A DNA stretch of 64,000 bases from Mermis nigrescens (taxonomy: Eukaryota; Nematoda; Enoplea; Mermithida; Mermithidae): NCBI GenBank assembly GCA_036768485.1, contig JAVLUZ010000590.1, positions 1 through 64,000 on the forward strand. The letters run 5' to 3'. How positions within the stretch are numbered: position 1 is the first letter of the stretch; each line of letters opens with the position of its first letter. The notes beneath the pieces were generated by a model that did no database searches, was not told the DNA's origin, and saw nothing but the letters and a program-made list of their open reading frames with translations. Shown in pieces: positions 1 through 10,303 of the stretch. The position numbers were made by a program, and so were the translations under genes.

Positions 1-226
1 CACCTCTCAATAAAGCTGAATATTAATGTAGATAAACGCAATGTGCTGAGACGTGTAGCCCTTAGAAAGTACGTTATCATAGGCAGTACGTCACATACCT
101 ATGTATAATATAGGTAATCCGCTTTCTTTTTTTATATGTTTACCAAAGCGAGATGCGAATTTTGCATGCATCCCCCTACAGCTATGACTGGACACTCCTG
201 TATTGTGAGGTTTTTTAACAGATAAG
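1..226. other. Unassigned sequence left of the first hAT element
   Basis: A/T-rich sequence with no convincing ORF, RNA gene or repeat that I recognise. Its last 8 bases (CAGATAAG, 219-226) are the left target-site duplication of the adjacent hAT element. Confidence 0.4.
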
Positions 227-1714
227 TAGTGATGTAACAGATCCAGATTTTTACCCAGATCCAGATAAAGATCGGGTTCAGATTTTCTGGCAGATTCAGA
301 TCAAACAACTAGATCAGAAAATAACCAGATCCAGATCGTTTTGCCAGATCAAAATTTAATAAGATACAGATCCAGTTAAAAATTTTTTGTGCATCAATTT
401 GTATTGCTAAAAAGGAGGGCGTAAAGCCCCTGAGCCCACATGGATTGGGGGTCTCGGGTGGCGGGACTAATATATCAGCTCCACTCAGCGGGATCTTGAG
501 GCAGAGCCGAAGAAAATTTGAATTTGAGAGCTTTTAAATAAGAATGACATCAGTAGAAATTGTCTAAAAAGTAAAAGCGCACAAGTTTAGACTTGTACCA
601 ATGGGCTTGAGTCAACCAAAAGACAGTGCAGTCTGCTTACAAAAACATTAATCCAAATTACGAATGCAATTTTTTAACAAACTATACATTGCCTAACAAC
701 ACAAAATGCAATACTATGAAGAATCCTGCTTAATTTTAATTCAACAAAGAAAAACGCTATTAAAATTCATGAAAAATAACAGATGCACCTACTAAAACCA
801 TATGTACATGTTCAGCATAGAAATTCTGAGGGGTCAAGGTCACATTTTTTTAACATGAAAAAGAGATAAAAATGGCCCATGGGCACCAAAACCATTGTTT
901 TTAGACGTTCCTCGATGTCGCGCATCCAGTTAAATAACTTTTTCAAAAAAAATTTTTCGAAAAAAATCAGAATTTTCCCATTTTTAGGCAAGAATGTCTC
1001 TCAAAGGTCAATTCTGATCAGGCACGTAGCTGGCCCTCCTATTATGGGGGACCAACACCGATTTTGGGGGTCTAGCCAAAAGTAGCACAAAATGACATGT
1101 AAAAAGTCCTATTTTTCCGGTTTGTTCTGGATTTTGGGGGGTCCGGACCACACCTGGGCATGGGGTTTGGGGGGTATGCACCCCTCAGAAACCAAAATAC
1201 CCCCCCCAGAAATCATAATACCCCCCCCCGCAGAATTCAATTTTTGAAAATTTTTTCCGTCCGTTTTTTCGCAATTTTTTGATGCCAATGGATAGTGCTT
1301 GATGAGAAACGTCGAAAAATGGTGTTTTTATCGCCACACTACCATTTTTAAGGCCATTTTTTGACCTTCAAAAAAATCTTGCACTCCCCCCAGAATTTTC
1401 TTGCTGCCCACGTATGGTCCGGACCCCTATTCCCCCCACAGCGATATGTGCATGATTCTGAACCTACCTACCTACAGCAAATCGTAAAGAGAAAGAATAC
1501 TGTCGCGCAAAAATAACTTTCCGATCTGTTTAACCAGATATAACTTGACTAAACAGATCCAAATCCAGATAAAGATTGGGGTCTGATTTTCTGGCAGATC
1601 CAGATCCAGATCAGATAACCAGATCAGAAAGCAACCAGATCCGGATCCAGATTATCTGGATCTGGATCTCAATCTGGATAAAAGGATCAGATCCAGATGA
1701 TCTTTACATCACTA
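227..1714. mobile_element. Non-autonomous hAT element with AGATCCAG subterminal arrays (hAT-4)
   Basis: The ends are inverted repeats (left TAGTGATGTAACAGATC, right reverse complement TAGTGATGTAAAGATC). They are flanked by a perfect 8-bp duplication CAGATAAG at 219-226 and 1715-1722. An 8-bp TSD and a TAG-type terminus are hallmarks of the hAT superfamily. Both subterminal regions (about 240-380 and 1540-1700) are dense arrays of CCAGATC/AGATCCAG words in both orientations, as expected for transposase-binding sites. No transposase is visible inside, and the 68-codon ORF at 879-1085 has no recognisable motif. A CAYAC MITE is nested at 1149-1416. Confidence 0.9.
1149..1416 (-). mobile_element. 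CAYAC MITE copy 1 (hAT-type), nested in hAT-4
   Basis: A 268-bp element starting CACACCTGGGC and ending GCCCACGTATG, flanked by a perfect 8-bp TSD GTCCGGAC (1141-1148 and 1417-1424). It has C-runs on this strand and a conserved core also found in the other copies. It belongs to the CAAGAAAATTCTGG subtype (subtype A) and has no coding capacity. Confidence 0.92.
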
Positions 1715-1722
1715 CAGATAAG

Positions 1723-2214
1723 TAATAAAAAAATTCAATGTAGCCATTTTTTATTTTATTACACTCTGACCTAGTGTGTAAAGAACGTGTGAAGTTTTAC
1801 TGTAACGTTATAACATGCATTTTTCAAATTTTGGTCGGTCACACGACATTCCTAACTCAGTTTGCAGTCCATATAATCTGGTTTTGATCAAGATGTAGAC
1901 AAATGAATAGGCTCAAAACAACTTTATTTTTTTGAAAAGTGACTTATTCCCAGAGTGGCAGTGTAAAGAGTGTAAAGAATCTGGGGGTGAACTTCGGACT
2001 TACTTAAGTTCGGACAAAGTCTGAACTAAAAATTCTTATTGAAATCGCAAAGGTCAGATTTAGACAAATATAATCTAGCAATAAGTAAGTTCATTGACCT
2101 CATTGTATTGGTCTTGTATTAACTTTGTACTTGTGTATGATTTCAATAAACATTTGTCAATTTAGACCTTTTGCAAAAAATGTCCTTTTTCTGGCATAAA
2201 GTATGTGGGAGCCC
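1723..2214. other. Unassigned sequence between hAT-4 and the minus-strand Gypsy copy
   Basis: No gene recognised. A short hairpin-like TTCGGAC/GTCCGAA pair lies near 1994-2022. The boundary at about 2215 is where similarity to the Gypsy LTR stops abruptly, so this may be the flank of a deletion. Confidence 0.4.
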
Positions 2215-2565
2215 TACTAATATCCCATCAGGGGATCGATACAGTAAAATGTAAATTAAAGTCAGACTAACATTAATCAAGAATACTCTTGAATTGAGTC
2301 TTATGATAATACGATAAACGGTGACAAGTGAAACAATTACTATTAGCATATACTTAATTCTATTTTACCGGACAAGTATCTCATTGATTTTTATAATGAA
2401 AATTAGGGAATATTTTAGAAACTGAAGGCATAGCCATGAGTACACACATTGCAACAATGGCTACTCGCGTATGGCTATGTTAACCGATACAGTACTAAGC
2501 TGTTTTCGGCATGGCTTATGCAAACTGCTAAAACTAGTTTGCCACGTGTAAATCTCGTAGTTACA
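2215..2565 (-). repeat. Truncated 3' LTR of the minus-strand Gypsy copy
   Basis: Sequence from the LTR start (TGTAACTAC-type end, here at 2565) through the 'accggacaagtat' block matches the full minus-strand LTR at 12992-14049. Similarity ends at about 2215, leaving about 350 of about 1,050 bp. The C-rich stretch just right of 2565 is the complement of the polypurine tract. Confidence 0.85.
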
Positions 2566-2880
2566 CTCCCCACGTTTTGAAAGAAAAATTCGAAACAACG
2601 TAGCGATTTTTTTGGGGCTACTGACGTCTACAACGCCTGAACACGAGCGAACGTAAAAACGAAAATAAAAATAATGATAAAATAATGATAACGCCAACGC
2701 ATGGCATTGTTCGCGCTCGAGCAACACTCTCAATGAAGCTAATTCTTGCTTCAGCTCATCAACTTGCTTGAGCAACTCTTCCTTTCTTTTTCCACAAAGT
2801 TCTTGCGCCCAAAGTTGTACCTTTTTGCACGCAACTTTGGCGCCTTGCCTCCGTTCAGTTCTCGGAAGGAAACTTTTTGA
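2461..2880 (-). pseudogene. Possible coiled-coil peptide at the 3' end of the minus-strand Gypsy copy
   Basis: Reading leftwards from about 2880, one frame is open through a heptad-like stretch (EELLKQVDELKQELASLRVL) and then a hydrophobic, aromatic segment, before running into the LTR. A coiled coil followed by a hydrophobic segment could suggest a structural or membrane protein, but I see no signal peptide or env-family motif. The plus-strand copy keeps only the distal half of this region (from about 42160), in a different context. Coding status is uncertain. Confidence 0.3.
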
Positions 2881-3407
2881 GTTGAAAATGATTTTTAGAT
2901 TGGGTGTAAAAACCCCTTGTCCGTTAAAGAATTAACATGTTAATAGTAATACCGTTATTTGAGCAAAAATTTAAGACACAAGATTATGAGGCAAAATTAT
3001 GCGTGAGCAAAAAATTAAAGACATAGACGAATTTAAAATACGAGGTAAATTAAAAACGAGGAATGTAATTATGCGACAATGACAAGAAAAATAAGCACCA
3101 GAAATCAAGAAATTACAGTGACATTTGGATGCGAAAAATGTCAAACAACAAGAAAAAATAACGTAATGCGAAAAAGTCCTGGAATCCACATCAGGAAAAA
3201 ACAAAAAAAAATGAAGAAGCTGCTGGTCGAGTCGACGGCTATCACAGAATTTATAGTTTTGAACTTCAGAGTTCAATAACGATCCTGATAATTGGGTTTC
3301 AACCCACGAAATTTGTCGCGAGCGATGCGGAAAACGTTTGTGGTTGGAGTCCGTGTCGCGACGCGTATTTGAATGCTCCCTTTCATGATTTGGTGATGCG
3401 TTGCGAC

Positions 3408-3675
3408 CACACATGGGCGTGGGGGGTTTGGGGGGTATGCACCCCCCAGAAGTTGAAATACCCCACAGAAATCAAAATACCCCCAAGAAAATTTTTTTTG
3501 CTTTTTTAACAATTTTTTGATGCCATTGGATAGTGCTCGATGAGAAACGTCGAAAAATGGTGTTTTTTCGCCATACAACCACTTTTAAGACCATTTTATA
3601 ACCATTTAAAATTTTTTCACCCCCTCCAGAAAAGTTTTCACTTCTCCCCCAGAATTTTGGTGCTGCCCACTTATG
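3408..3675 (-). mobile_element. CAYAC MITE copy 2 (subtype B)
   Basis: Starts CACACATGGGCG and ends GCCCACTTATG, flanked by GTTGCGAC at 3400-3407 and 3676-3683. It forms an inverted pair with copy 3, with a single GTTGCGAC between them. It lies inside the ORF3 C-terminus of the Gypsy copy. Confidence 0.93.
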
Positions 3676-3683
3676 GTTGCGAC

Positions 3684-3981
3684 CATAGGTGGGCAGCACC
3701 GAAATCCTGGGGGTGAAAAATTTCTGGGGGGGGGGGGGGGGGTGGAAAAAATTTTCAAAGGTCAAAAAATGGCCTTAAAAATGGTGGTATGGCGAAAAAA
3801 ACACCATTTTTCTACGTTTCTCATCGAGCACTATCCAATGGCATCAAAAAATTACCAAAAAGCAAAAAAATTTTCTTCTGGGGGGGGTATTTTGATTTCT
3901 GGGGGAGTATTTTGATTTCTGGGGGGGGTATTTAAACTTCTGGGGGGTGGATACCCCCCAAACCCCCCACGCCCATGTGTG
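3684..3981 (+). mobile_element. CAYAC MITE copy 3 (subtype B), paired with copy 2
   Basis: Starts CATAGGTGGGCAGCACC and ends CCCATGTGTG, flanked by GTTGCGAC at 3676-3683 and 3982-3989. The same 8-mer therefore occurs three times around the pair, meaning the second element landed exactly at the TSD of the first. It carries a long G-run at 3726-3742. Confidence 0.93.
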
Positions 3982-5244
3982 GTTGCGACCATACAAATGT
4001 TGACATAAATTACGATGGGGATCAACAGGTCAATCGTCATCCTTGTCTTCATTGTCGTCATCATCCGCGTAATGACGCGGTGTCGGCAAAACCAGCCTGG
4101 AATATGGTTCTGGCGTGAATCCATATGACTGTTTGCGAGACGTTTTGCGCGAACGTTCCTTGGGCTGCGTACATGGCCACGGTTGGGGCAATAAAGGCTC
4201 TTGTTGAGGTGGTGGTTGTGAATAGACCTCGGTGGCTTGGTGGCTCTGGTGTGATGGTGGATAATACGATTGATCTTGTTGTTGTCGTTGATGTGATTGC
4301 GACCGACCCTGATTAGTTCTGCGATTTGACTGTGATTGTTGACAATATTCGTGAGGCTGCTGCTGTCGCGAGCGCAACATATGACCAGCATCTGCCTGTG
4401 AATACGTTTCAGAATGTGAGCACAATACGGAGTACTGTTTTTGCCACGGTTGGGTCTGCAGATGCGATTGTGTCTGTGCATATGGTTTATTTGTGGTTTT
4501 GATTGTGTCTGTGATAATGATTGTGAATGCGGCTGCAATTGAACGTGCAATTGCTGAGACGACTGCTGATCTTGCCACCTAGCGCCTCTGTGGCCAGCAC
4601 TAGCTTGCAATTTTGCGCGTACTTCTGCGCGAACAAGCCTTTTCATGCATTCTTTTTCCAGATTTTTTAAACGACGCATTGTGCGATCAGATTTTGTATC
4701 GTAAAATTTGTTTATTTGCCGACAATGTTTGTCTTCCAGCATTTGACAAATGCCTGAGGCAAGAGTAAGCGAGCCGGCGCAATGCAAGCGCGTCACATGC
4801 TGTGGAAGTTTGGGAACGAGAGCTTATCTTTTGCAATGTTCAATAACCATGCGTGCTTTTTGCATTTTGATTTGTGCCGGTATGGACAGATCAACTTCTG
4901 GCCTTATAAGGTTTGCCATAGACCCATGCAGATCTTGCAAAGAGGCCTGTCGTCTATCCTTGCGGATTTTTTCTAATTCCACTGGCAATCTGTGTTTTAG
5001 GTAAAAAGCCGATTTTTGGCGATTTTTTAACCAATCAAATTGCACTAAAACAGTAAATGGCGGATTGGTTTGGAGCCGAATGGTCCACATTGTGGTATGT
5101 AATTTGGCTCGATTTTCAATCTGCTCAGCCAATTCCGGGAATTCCGGAAAAGCATCAATTGGCGTTGGCGTGTATGAAGGGCCAAGGAAGGCCACATGCA
5201 ACATGTGACGCAGCAGCTCAACCATGCGCCAAGCTATGGTGGTA

Positions 5245-6100
5245 CTACCATAGGCGAATGCAAAAAAGTGGAACCTTCTGGTCCAAGAATGCCAACAGCA
5301 CTTTCACGTGCATAATGTCTATTAATGGAAAAATTGGCATTAGTCGATATTCCAATTCGTTTTCGGCTTGGGATTGTCGAAAATTTTGAAAACATTGATC
5401 ATTTGGCGCATAGAAACCAACAATGGCGCTAAATGATCCGGTGCTGGGTACATTTGGTGCGGCAAAACTTCTGGTCAAATGTTCAGTGCTTGATTTTGTT
5501 CACAATGCTTGGAGGTTCGAGGTGTTGGTGAATGACCAAGTACTCCAACTGAACTTCATATAGCATCATACCAGTGGTTATGAAAAAACGATTGTGCACA
5601 AAATAATCGTCTGGGTAAAACAGGTATTGGAAAACGCTTAGTTGCTTAATAAGACACGGCAATGGCCCACATTCAACATCTATCGCTGGGTTGTGCAATT
5701 GATGTCCAAATCACGGGGCGCTGAGATGCGCTAGCAGTGGACGAACGACACAAGTGAGCTGCATAGACGTTAAATGAATTTGTGCGAGGTCTAACAGCTC
5801 GTCGTACATGAGCAATCCTTCTCTTTTGCCCAAATAGGTGCATAAATTGTGCAAAACGTCAGGGACAATATATAGCAAGGAAGATCACGGCTCAAAGTTT
5901 CCATCATTTGGAAGAAGTGTGTCATTTAACACAAGCGATTTTGCTGCTGTGCACTTTGTTCAGCTGCTGCGTGTTCACAAATAGCTTGTGTGGAGGAGGT
6001 GTATTGTCCGCATTCAACGGTATATTTTGGATACCCTGTGGCTGTGCGCACACGATAGTATCCGATATACCTGTCATGGAAGAACTGCTCCCAATCATAC
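5245..6100 (-). pseudogene. ORF3 middle part, minus-strand Gypsy copy
   Basis: Fragments in shifting frames match plus-copy ORF3 from about 39135 onward: a Gln/Pro-rich linker (MTGISDTIVCAQPQG), then PCYIVPDVLHNL-type sequence, then NRFFITTGMMLYEV followed by LEYLVIHQHL. At about 6085 this is fused directly to the integrase core because about 2.9 kb present in the plus copy is missing. The exonuclease-like part of ORF3 is therefore absent here. Confidence 0.65.
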
Positions 6101-6699
6101 TCATTCCTTGCACTCAATTTGGACAAACCATCGATTAAGGTGCGATTATAATGTTCCACAAGACCATCACACTGGGGGTGATATGGGGTCATTAAAATTT
6201 TTTGAAGGTTTAATAGTTTGCAGACCTTGAAATTAGGGCCGATGTAAAGTTCGAACCCTGATCTGTAAAGAATTTTTCGGGTACTCCATAACGTGGGATA
6301 ATTTCTCTTAGCAAAAGATTTGCAATAGTTGTTGCTTTTATATCAGAAAGAGCAAAAGCTTCCATGTATTTGGTAAAATAATCCATAAAAACTACAATTT
6401 GGTCATTACCGGAGGGGGATCGCAGCATATGCAAGCAATCACACGCAATAAAGTTCAAAAGGCGCTGATACTTCGATTTGCAGTGGGACAGATGTAGAAT
6501 TTAATGTGACCTTACGTTGTAAGCACACATCACAATTCTTACACCATGCGATCACATCATTTTCCATATGCGGCCACCAATAACGCATTTGCATGGCGGG
6601 TAGAATTTTTTGCAATGAAAAATGTGCTCCAAAAATAGAGTCATGAAATTTGGTTAATATGACACGACACAATGATTTTGGTATTACGATTTGATGCAC
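6085..6699 (-). pseudogene. pol: Integrase (zinc-binding end and catalytic core), minus-strand Gypsy copy
   Basis: Retroviral-type integrase that would insert the cDNA into host DNA. The zinc-binding region is recognisable (HDSIFGAHF, then CKNCDVC). The core shows the first catalytic Asp in ACDCLHM, the second in FTDQGSNFTS and the Glu in CDGLVEHYN. Core fragments are out of frame with each other (6439-6699, 6210-6458, 5926-6192). The C-terminal GPY-type domain present in the plus copy is deleted. Confidence 0.85.
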
Positions 6700-6763
6700 G
6701 ATGGTTGGCGAACGCTTAGGTTGAAAACAACAAAAAAGAATATTGTTTACAAGAAAAAATTTG

Positions 6764-7722
6764 TCACAATATTTTTTTTGTTGTTAAATCATTCAATGCG
6801 ATGCAAATTTTATGTAGTTTGTCATCGGCACGCTGCTCTGCAAGTAAATACGCAGGCGTTAGCATCTCAGCTTTTTCTGCATCAGTGAGTTGAATGCGTT
6901 TGTGAAACGTGGGAGGTTTAGAATTAGTTGGATTGATGGGTGCAATAGGGTAATTAGCTTGTGCATTAAGATTATTATTTGGCACACTAGGCGTATTATC
7001 GCGCGGTTGGTCAGGTGGAACCGATTTGTTCTCAGATTCAGAATCTTCCAAGTCTAAATTTGTGATATTATTGACATTTTTGCACTCTAGTTTATATTTG
7101 CATTCTGCATGATCGTATTTAGGATGTTGTGATAATAGATCCGCTCTGCAATTATATGCGCCAGGAACATACACATTTTTGATTTTTCGTAATTTGAGAA
7201 TTTGAGATTTGTAATTTGAGAATTAATTTGAGACCTCAACGGCGTAAACGACTCAATGGGTCTTTTACGTTTACTAGACAAGTTAAAGCTTGATGATCAG
7301 TTTTTACAATGAATTTTTTACCATATAGATAGTGTCAATAATGCTTGATGGCTCACACCACTGCTAGCACTTCCTTCTCCTATGTAGCATGATTACATTT
7401 GGCAGAATTTAGCATGCAACTAGCATAGCTAAGAATAAAACGATTTTTTTGATGGTAAGTGTTTTTGAGTCAAAATAGCACCTAACGCATAGTTGCTTGT
7501 GTCAGTTGTTAAAATAAACTGGTGCTCTCCGTCAAATTTTGGTAAATGCAAAATAGGTGGAGAAGTAAATGCTTTTTTAAGAAGCTCAAAAGCAGTTTGG
7601 TGTTCGGCCTTCCAGCAAAATTCAACATCTTTGCGAAGAAGATGAAATAATGGTTTAGCGATTTTAGCAAGATCTTTAACGAATTTCTTAAACCATTGGA
7701 CTAAACCAAGGAATTTCTGCAA
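6764..7722 (-). pseudogene. pol: RNase H and connection region, minus-strand Gypsy copy
   Basis: RNase H-like domain of Gypsy pol. FLGLVQWFKKFVKDLAK is the RT-to-RNase H connection, and FILTTDTSNYALGAIL carries the first RNase H Asp. The region between about 7440 and 7180 is frameshifted. The segment from 7174 to 6764 encodes YVPGAYNCRADLLS followed by an Asn/Pro-rich linker leading to integrase. Homologous and collinear with 34684-35420. Confidence 0.8.
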
Positions 7723-8690
7723 AGATTTAACAGTTTACGGTACGGAAACGCGACTAAATCTGCGACTTTAGACATGTCAGGAGCGATGCCCAGCAAACTT
7801 CTGTTATAGCCGAGAAATTTTACTTCGGCATGAGCTGAGATGGCATTTATCAGGGTTAACCCATAAGTTCGCGTTTTGAAGTGCAATGAAGACATTTTCA
7901 AGATCTTTTAAATGATCTTTGAATGTGCGCAAAAAATGATTATATCATTGATATAAACAAGGCAAGATTTCCAATTAAGACCTGCAAGCACAAGCTTAAT
8001 TAGCCTCTGAAAATCTGCGGGTGCGTTTTTTAAACCAAAAGGTGAGACTTAAAATTCGTAATGGCCAACAGGGCATATAAATGCAGTTTTTTCGCGATAT
8101 TTATTATTGAGAGGAATTTGCCAGTAACCGGATTTTAGATCTAACGTGCTAAAGTATGCGGCAGAGCCTAAGGTATCAAAATAATCGTTGAGTTGAGGAA
8201 GAGGATATACTTGCGTTTTAGTTACATCTTTTAAACAGCGATAATCAACAACAGGTCTTAGGGAAACGTCCTTTTTTCCTATGAGAAATAATGGACTTGC
8301 CCATGGACTGGTCGTGGGCCAAATAATTTTATCAGCAAGCATTTTATTTATGATTTTTTGCATAAATTCTCTTCTAGAATGCTCAACACGATAAGTTTTT
8401 CCAACAATGGGCGGATTATCCCCTGTATCAATATGATGTTTCATCAAAGGGGTACGTCTGAGAGGCTCATTTTTTAATGCAAAAATGGAGTCATATTTTA
8501 AGCAGAGTTCACAAAAAAACGGTGGAGCCGTTTAAAGCTTTATTTATTGATGCAAAAAGCTCAGGTGTCCTAACATCAAAATTTGAGACGGGACACAACT
8601 TTGGCGTCAGAGGTTAAAGAACCTATTATATTGCCAGAGTCAATGCGAATTGGCGCTTTGGAGATGTTACAAACGTGAACAGGAATTATA
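7701..8690 (-). pseudogene. pol: Reverse transcriptase, minus-strand Gypsy copy
   Basis: Ty3/Gypsy reverse transcriptase. Visible blocks are SPWASPLFLIGKKD, LRPVVDYRCL and YFSTLDLKSGYWQIPL (8049-8447), then a frameshift. The catalytic box, normally Y-I/V-D-D, reads YIND here (codons at 7944-7955), replacing the first catalytic Asp. The plus copy has YIDD at the same place. The linker from protease (SLFVAPS to the KYDSIFAL-type region) continues up to the MITE at 8700. Confidence 0.85.
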
Positions 8691-8699
8691 GGTTGCGAT

Positions 8700-8978
8700 C
8701 ATAGGTGGGCAGCACTAAAATTCTGGGGGGGGGGGTGAAAAAATTTCTGGAGGGGCTGAAAAAATTTCTAAAGGTCAAAAATGGTCTTAAAAGTGGTCGT
8801 ATGGCGAAAAAACACCATTTTTCGACGTTTCTCATCGAGCAATATCCAACGGCATCAAAAAATTGCTAAAAAAAGCAAAAAAAATTTTTTCTGGGGGGGT
8901 ATTCTGATTTCTGGGGGGGGTATTTTAACTTCTGGGGGGTGCATACCCCCCAACCCCCACTCCCATGCCCATGTGGTG
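8700..8978 (+). mobile_element. CAYAC MITE copy 4 (subtype B)
   Basis: Starts CATAGGTGGGCAGCAC; the right end is CCCATGTGGTG, slightly altered. Flanks are GTTGCGAT (8692-8699) and GTTGCAAT (8979-8986), an 8-bp TSD with one mismatch. It lies in the protease-RT linker and supplies the artificial C-terminus of the protease ORF that reads into it. Confidence 0.88.
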
Positions 8979-10303
8979 GTTGCAATGCATTGACTATAGA
9001 TGGAGCAACAAAGAGTGAAGTTTTTTCCATGAAATCGGGATTTGGTTCGAGATAACGCAACATCAAAATCGCAAGAACCATGACTGATATAGCCAGGTGT
9101 GATTAATTCATGCCGAGGTTGTATAATTACAGGCTCAGGCAGCGAAACATGCACACACACAACACCAGAGGTAGTTGTGATGGGTTTTGCGTGAAATTGT
9201 GATTTTTCATATGATGATAATAGATTAATTTTTATGCCATTTATAAAAGCACAACGCTCAATAGGATTGACCCACATTAATGCGGTTTCACAAAAATCAT
9301 ATCCCAAGAGCATGTCTTCCGGCAAATGATCTATTATAGCTACTATGGTAGAGATAGATTGCTCAGCGATAGTGAGAGTCATATTTACTTTATATCGTAC
9401 GACTGCGCTTATTTCGCCTACGCCATAGACAACTTGTGAGACTTGTTTAGGCGGTAAGTTAAAACCAAGATGTAAAAATGCAGATGTGGTCATCATGGTG
9501 ACCTGTGAACCCGTATCAATGAGAGCAGGTACGTCTGTGCCATGAATTTTAACAAGAATAGTGGGCAAATTTGTCCCAGCATGGCTTACGATTGGTATAT
9601 TCGGATTGATGGTTTTAAGAGGAGGCGAATTTATTTTTTCATAAATTGCGAGATGATGCTGTAAGCGCTCGTACTCTTCAAGAAATTCTTGCAATGCAAA
9701 TAAATTAGAACGCATGCTAGTTTCTAGCCCTTTTGCAGTAAATGTGTTTACATCATTAGGAGACGTAAGGGTTGGCTGCAGTGGGGGCGAATTTACGGTG
9801 GGTTGGTGATCCACAGTATATGTGACATATGGGCGAATAGAACCATTATTGTTGCGATAGTTCGAATTATAATATGTTCCACACTGTTTGTTAGGAAACT
9901 GAACAAAAGGTGCGTTTTGTCGCGATTGATTTGCATAGCAATTATTGTAACGCAAATTTTGATAATTGACACGCAAATTTTGATGGTAATTGTTATGATT
10001 TTGCCTAAAATTCGGTCGTGCTTGCTTAGATTCAAAGCGATTATCATTATTTGCATAATTCGATGAATGATGTTGACTCGAGTTACGAAATCGCGATTGA
10101 GAATAATGTTCGATTTTGCGAATTTGAATGCGAAGGCGAACGATTTCTGTGCAAAAAAGAACGCAACTGGCTGTGATTACGAGCCATGGAACTGTTATTA
10201 TTTCGATCAGACTGAATATTAGTATTATTATCAGACGATTCTTGTCGCTTGACGCGTGAAACATTCTTTGTAGATATGACCTATGCGCTTGCAAAAGGTG
10301 CAA
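8979..10303 (-). CDS. pol: Retropepsin-like protease region, minus-strand Gypsy copy
   Basis: The longest open frame of this copy (the ORF runs 8855-10303, its last residues being MITE-derived). A long Asn/Gln/Arg-rich N-terminal part (YANNDNRFESKQ and similar) follows gag. The aspartic protease core comes next: LPTILVKIHGTDVPALIDTG, then TTSAFLHLGFNLP, and a closing MLLGYDFCETALMWVN. The DTGS active site is intact. Family role: cleavage of the Gag-Pol precursor inside the particle. Downstream sequence should continue to RT but is cut by the MITE at 8700-8978. Confidence 0.82.

Larger units (their letters stand above)
3273..5225 (-). pseudogene. ORF3 C-terminal part, minus-strand Gypsy copy
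   Basis: From 5225 leftwards, a conserved block runs through HMLHVAFLGPSYTPTP and DWLKNRQKSAFYLKHRLP into a charged, probably helical segment. A Gln/His-rich tail follows (about 4580-4100), then an acidic patch (YADDDDNEDKDDD), an Arg-rich segment and the terminal NYQDRY at 3273. The plus-strand copy has the same order and ends in YEDCY. Two CAYAC MITEs (3408-3981) split the last segment. I do not recognise the domain. The basic/Gln-rich tail is compatible with nucleic-acid binding, which is inference. Confidence 0.65.

Noticed and set aside
4125..4316. Plus-strand ORF with Val-rich product
   Set aside because: It is the antisense shadow of the Gln-rich tail of ORF3 on the minus strand.
3852..4796. 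Long (314-codon) minus-strand ORF
   Set aside because: It runs out of frame with the conserved ORF3 reading over most of its length and ends inside a CAYAC MITE. The supported content is the ORF3 C-terminus, which is annotated as such.
9803..10066. Hydrophobic Ile-rich plus-strand ORF (also 32548-32811 on minus)
   Set aside because: Both are antisense to the Asn/Gln/Tyr-rich tract before the protease and arise from its codon composition.
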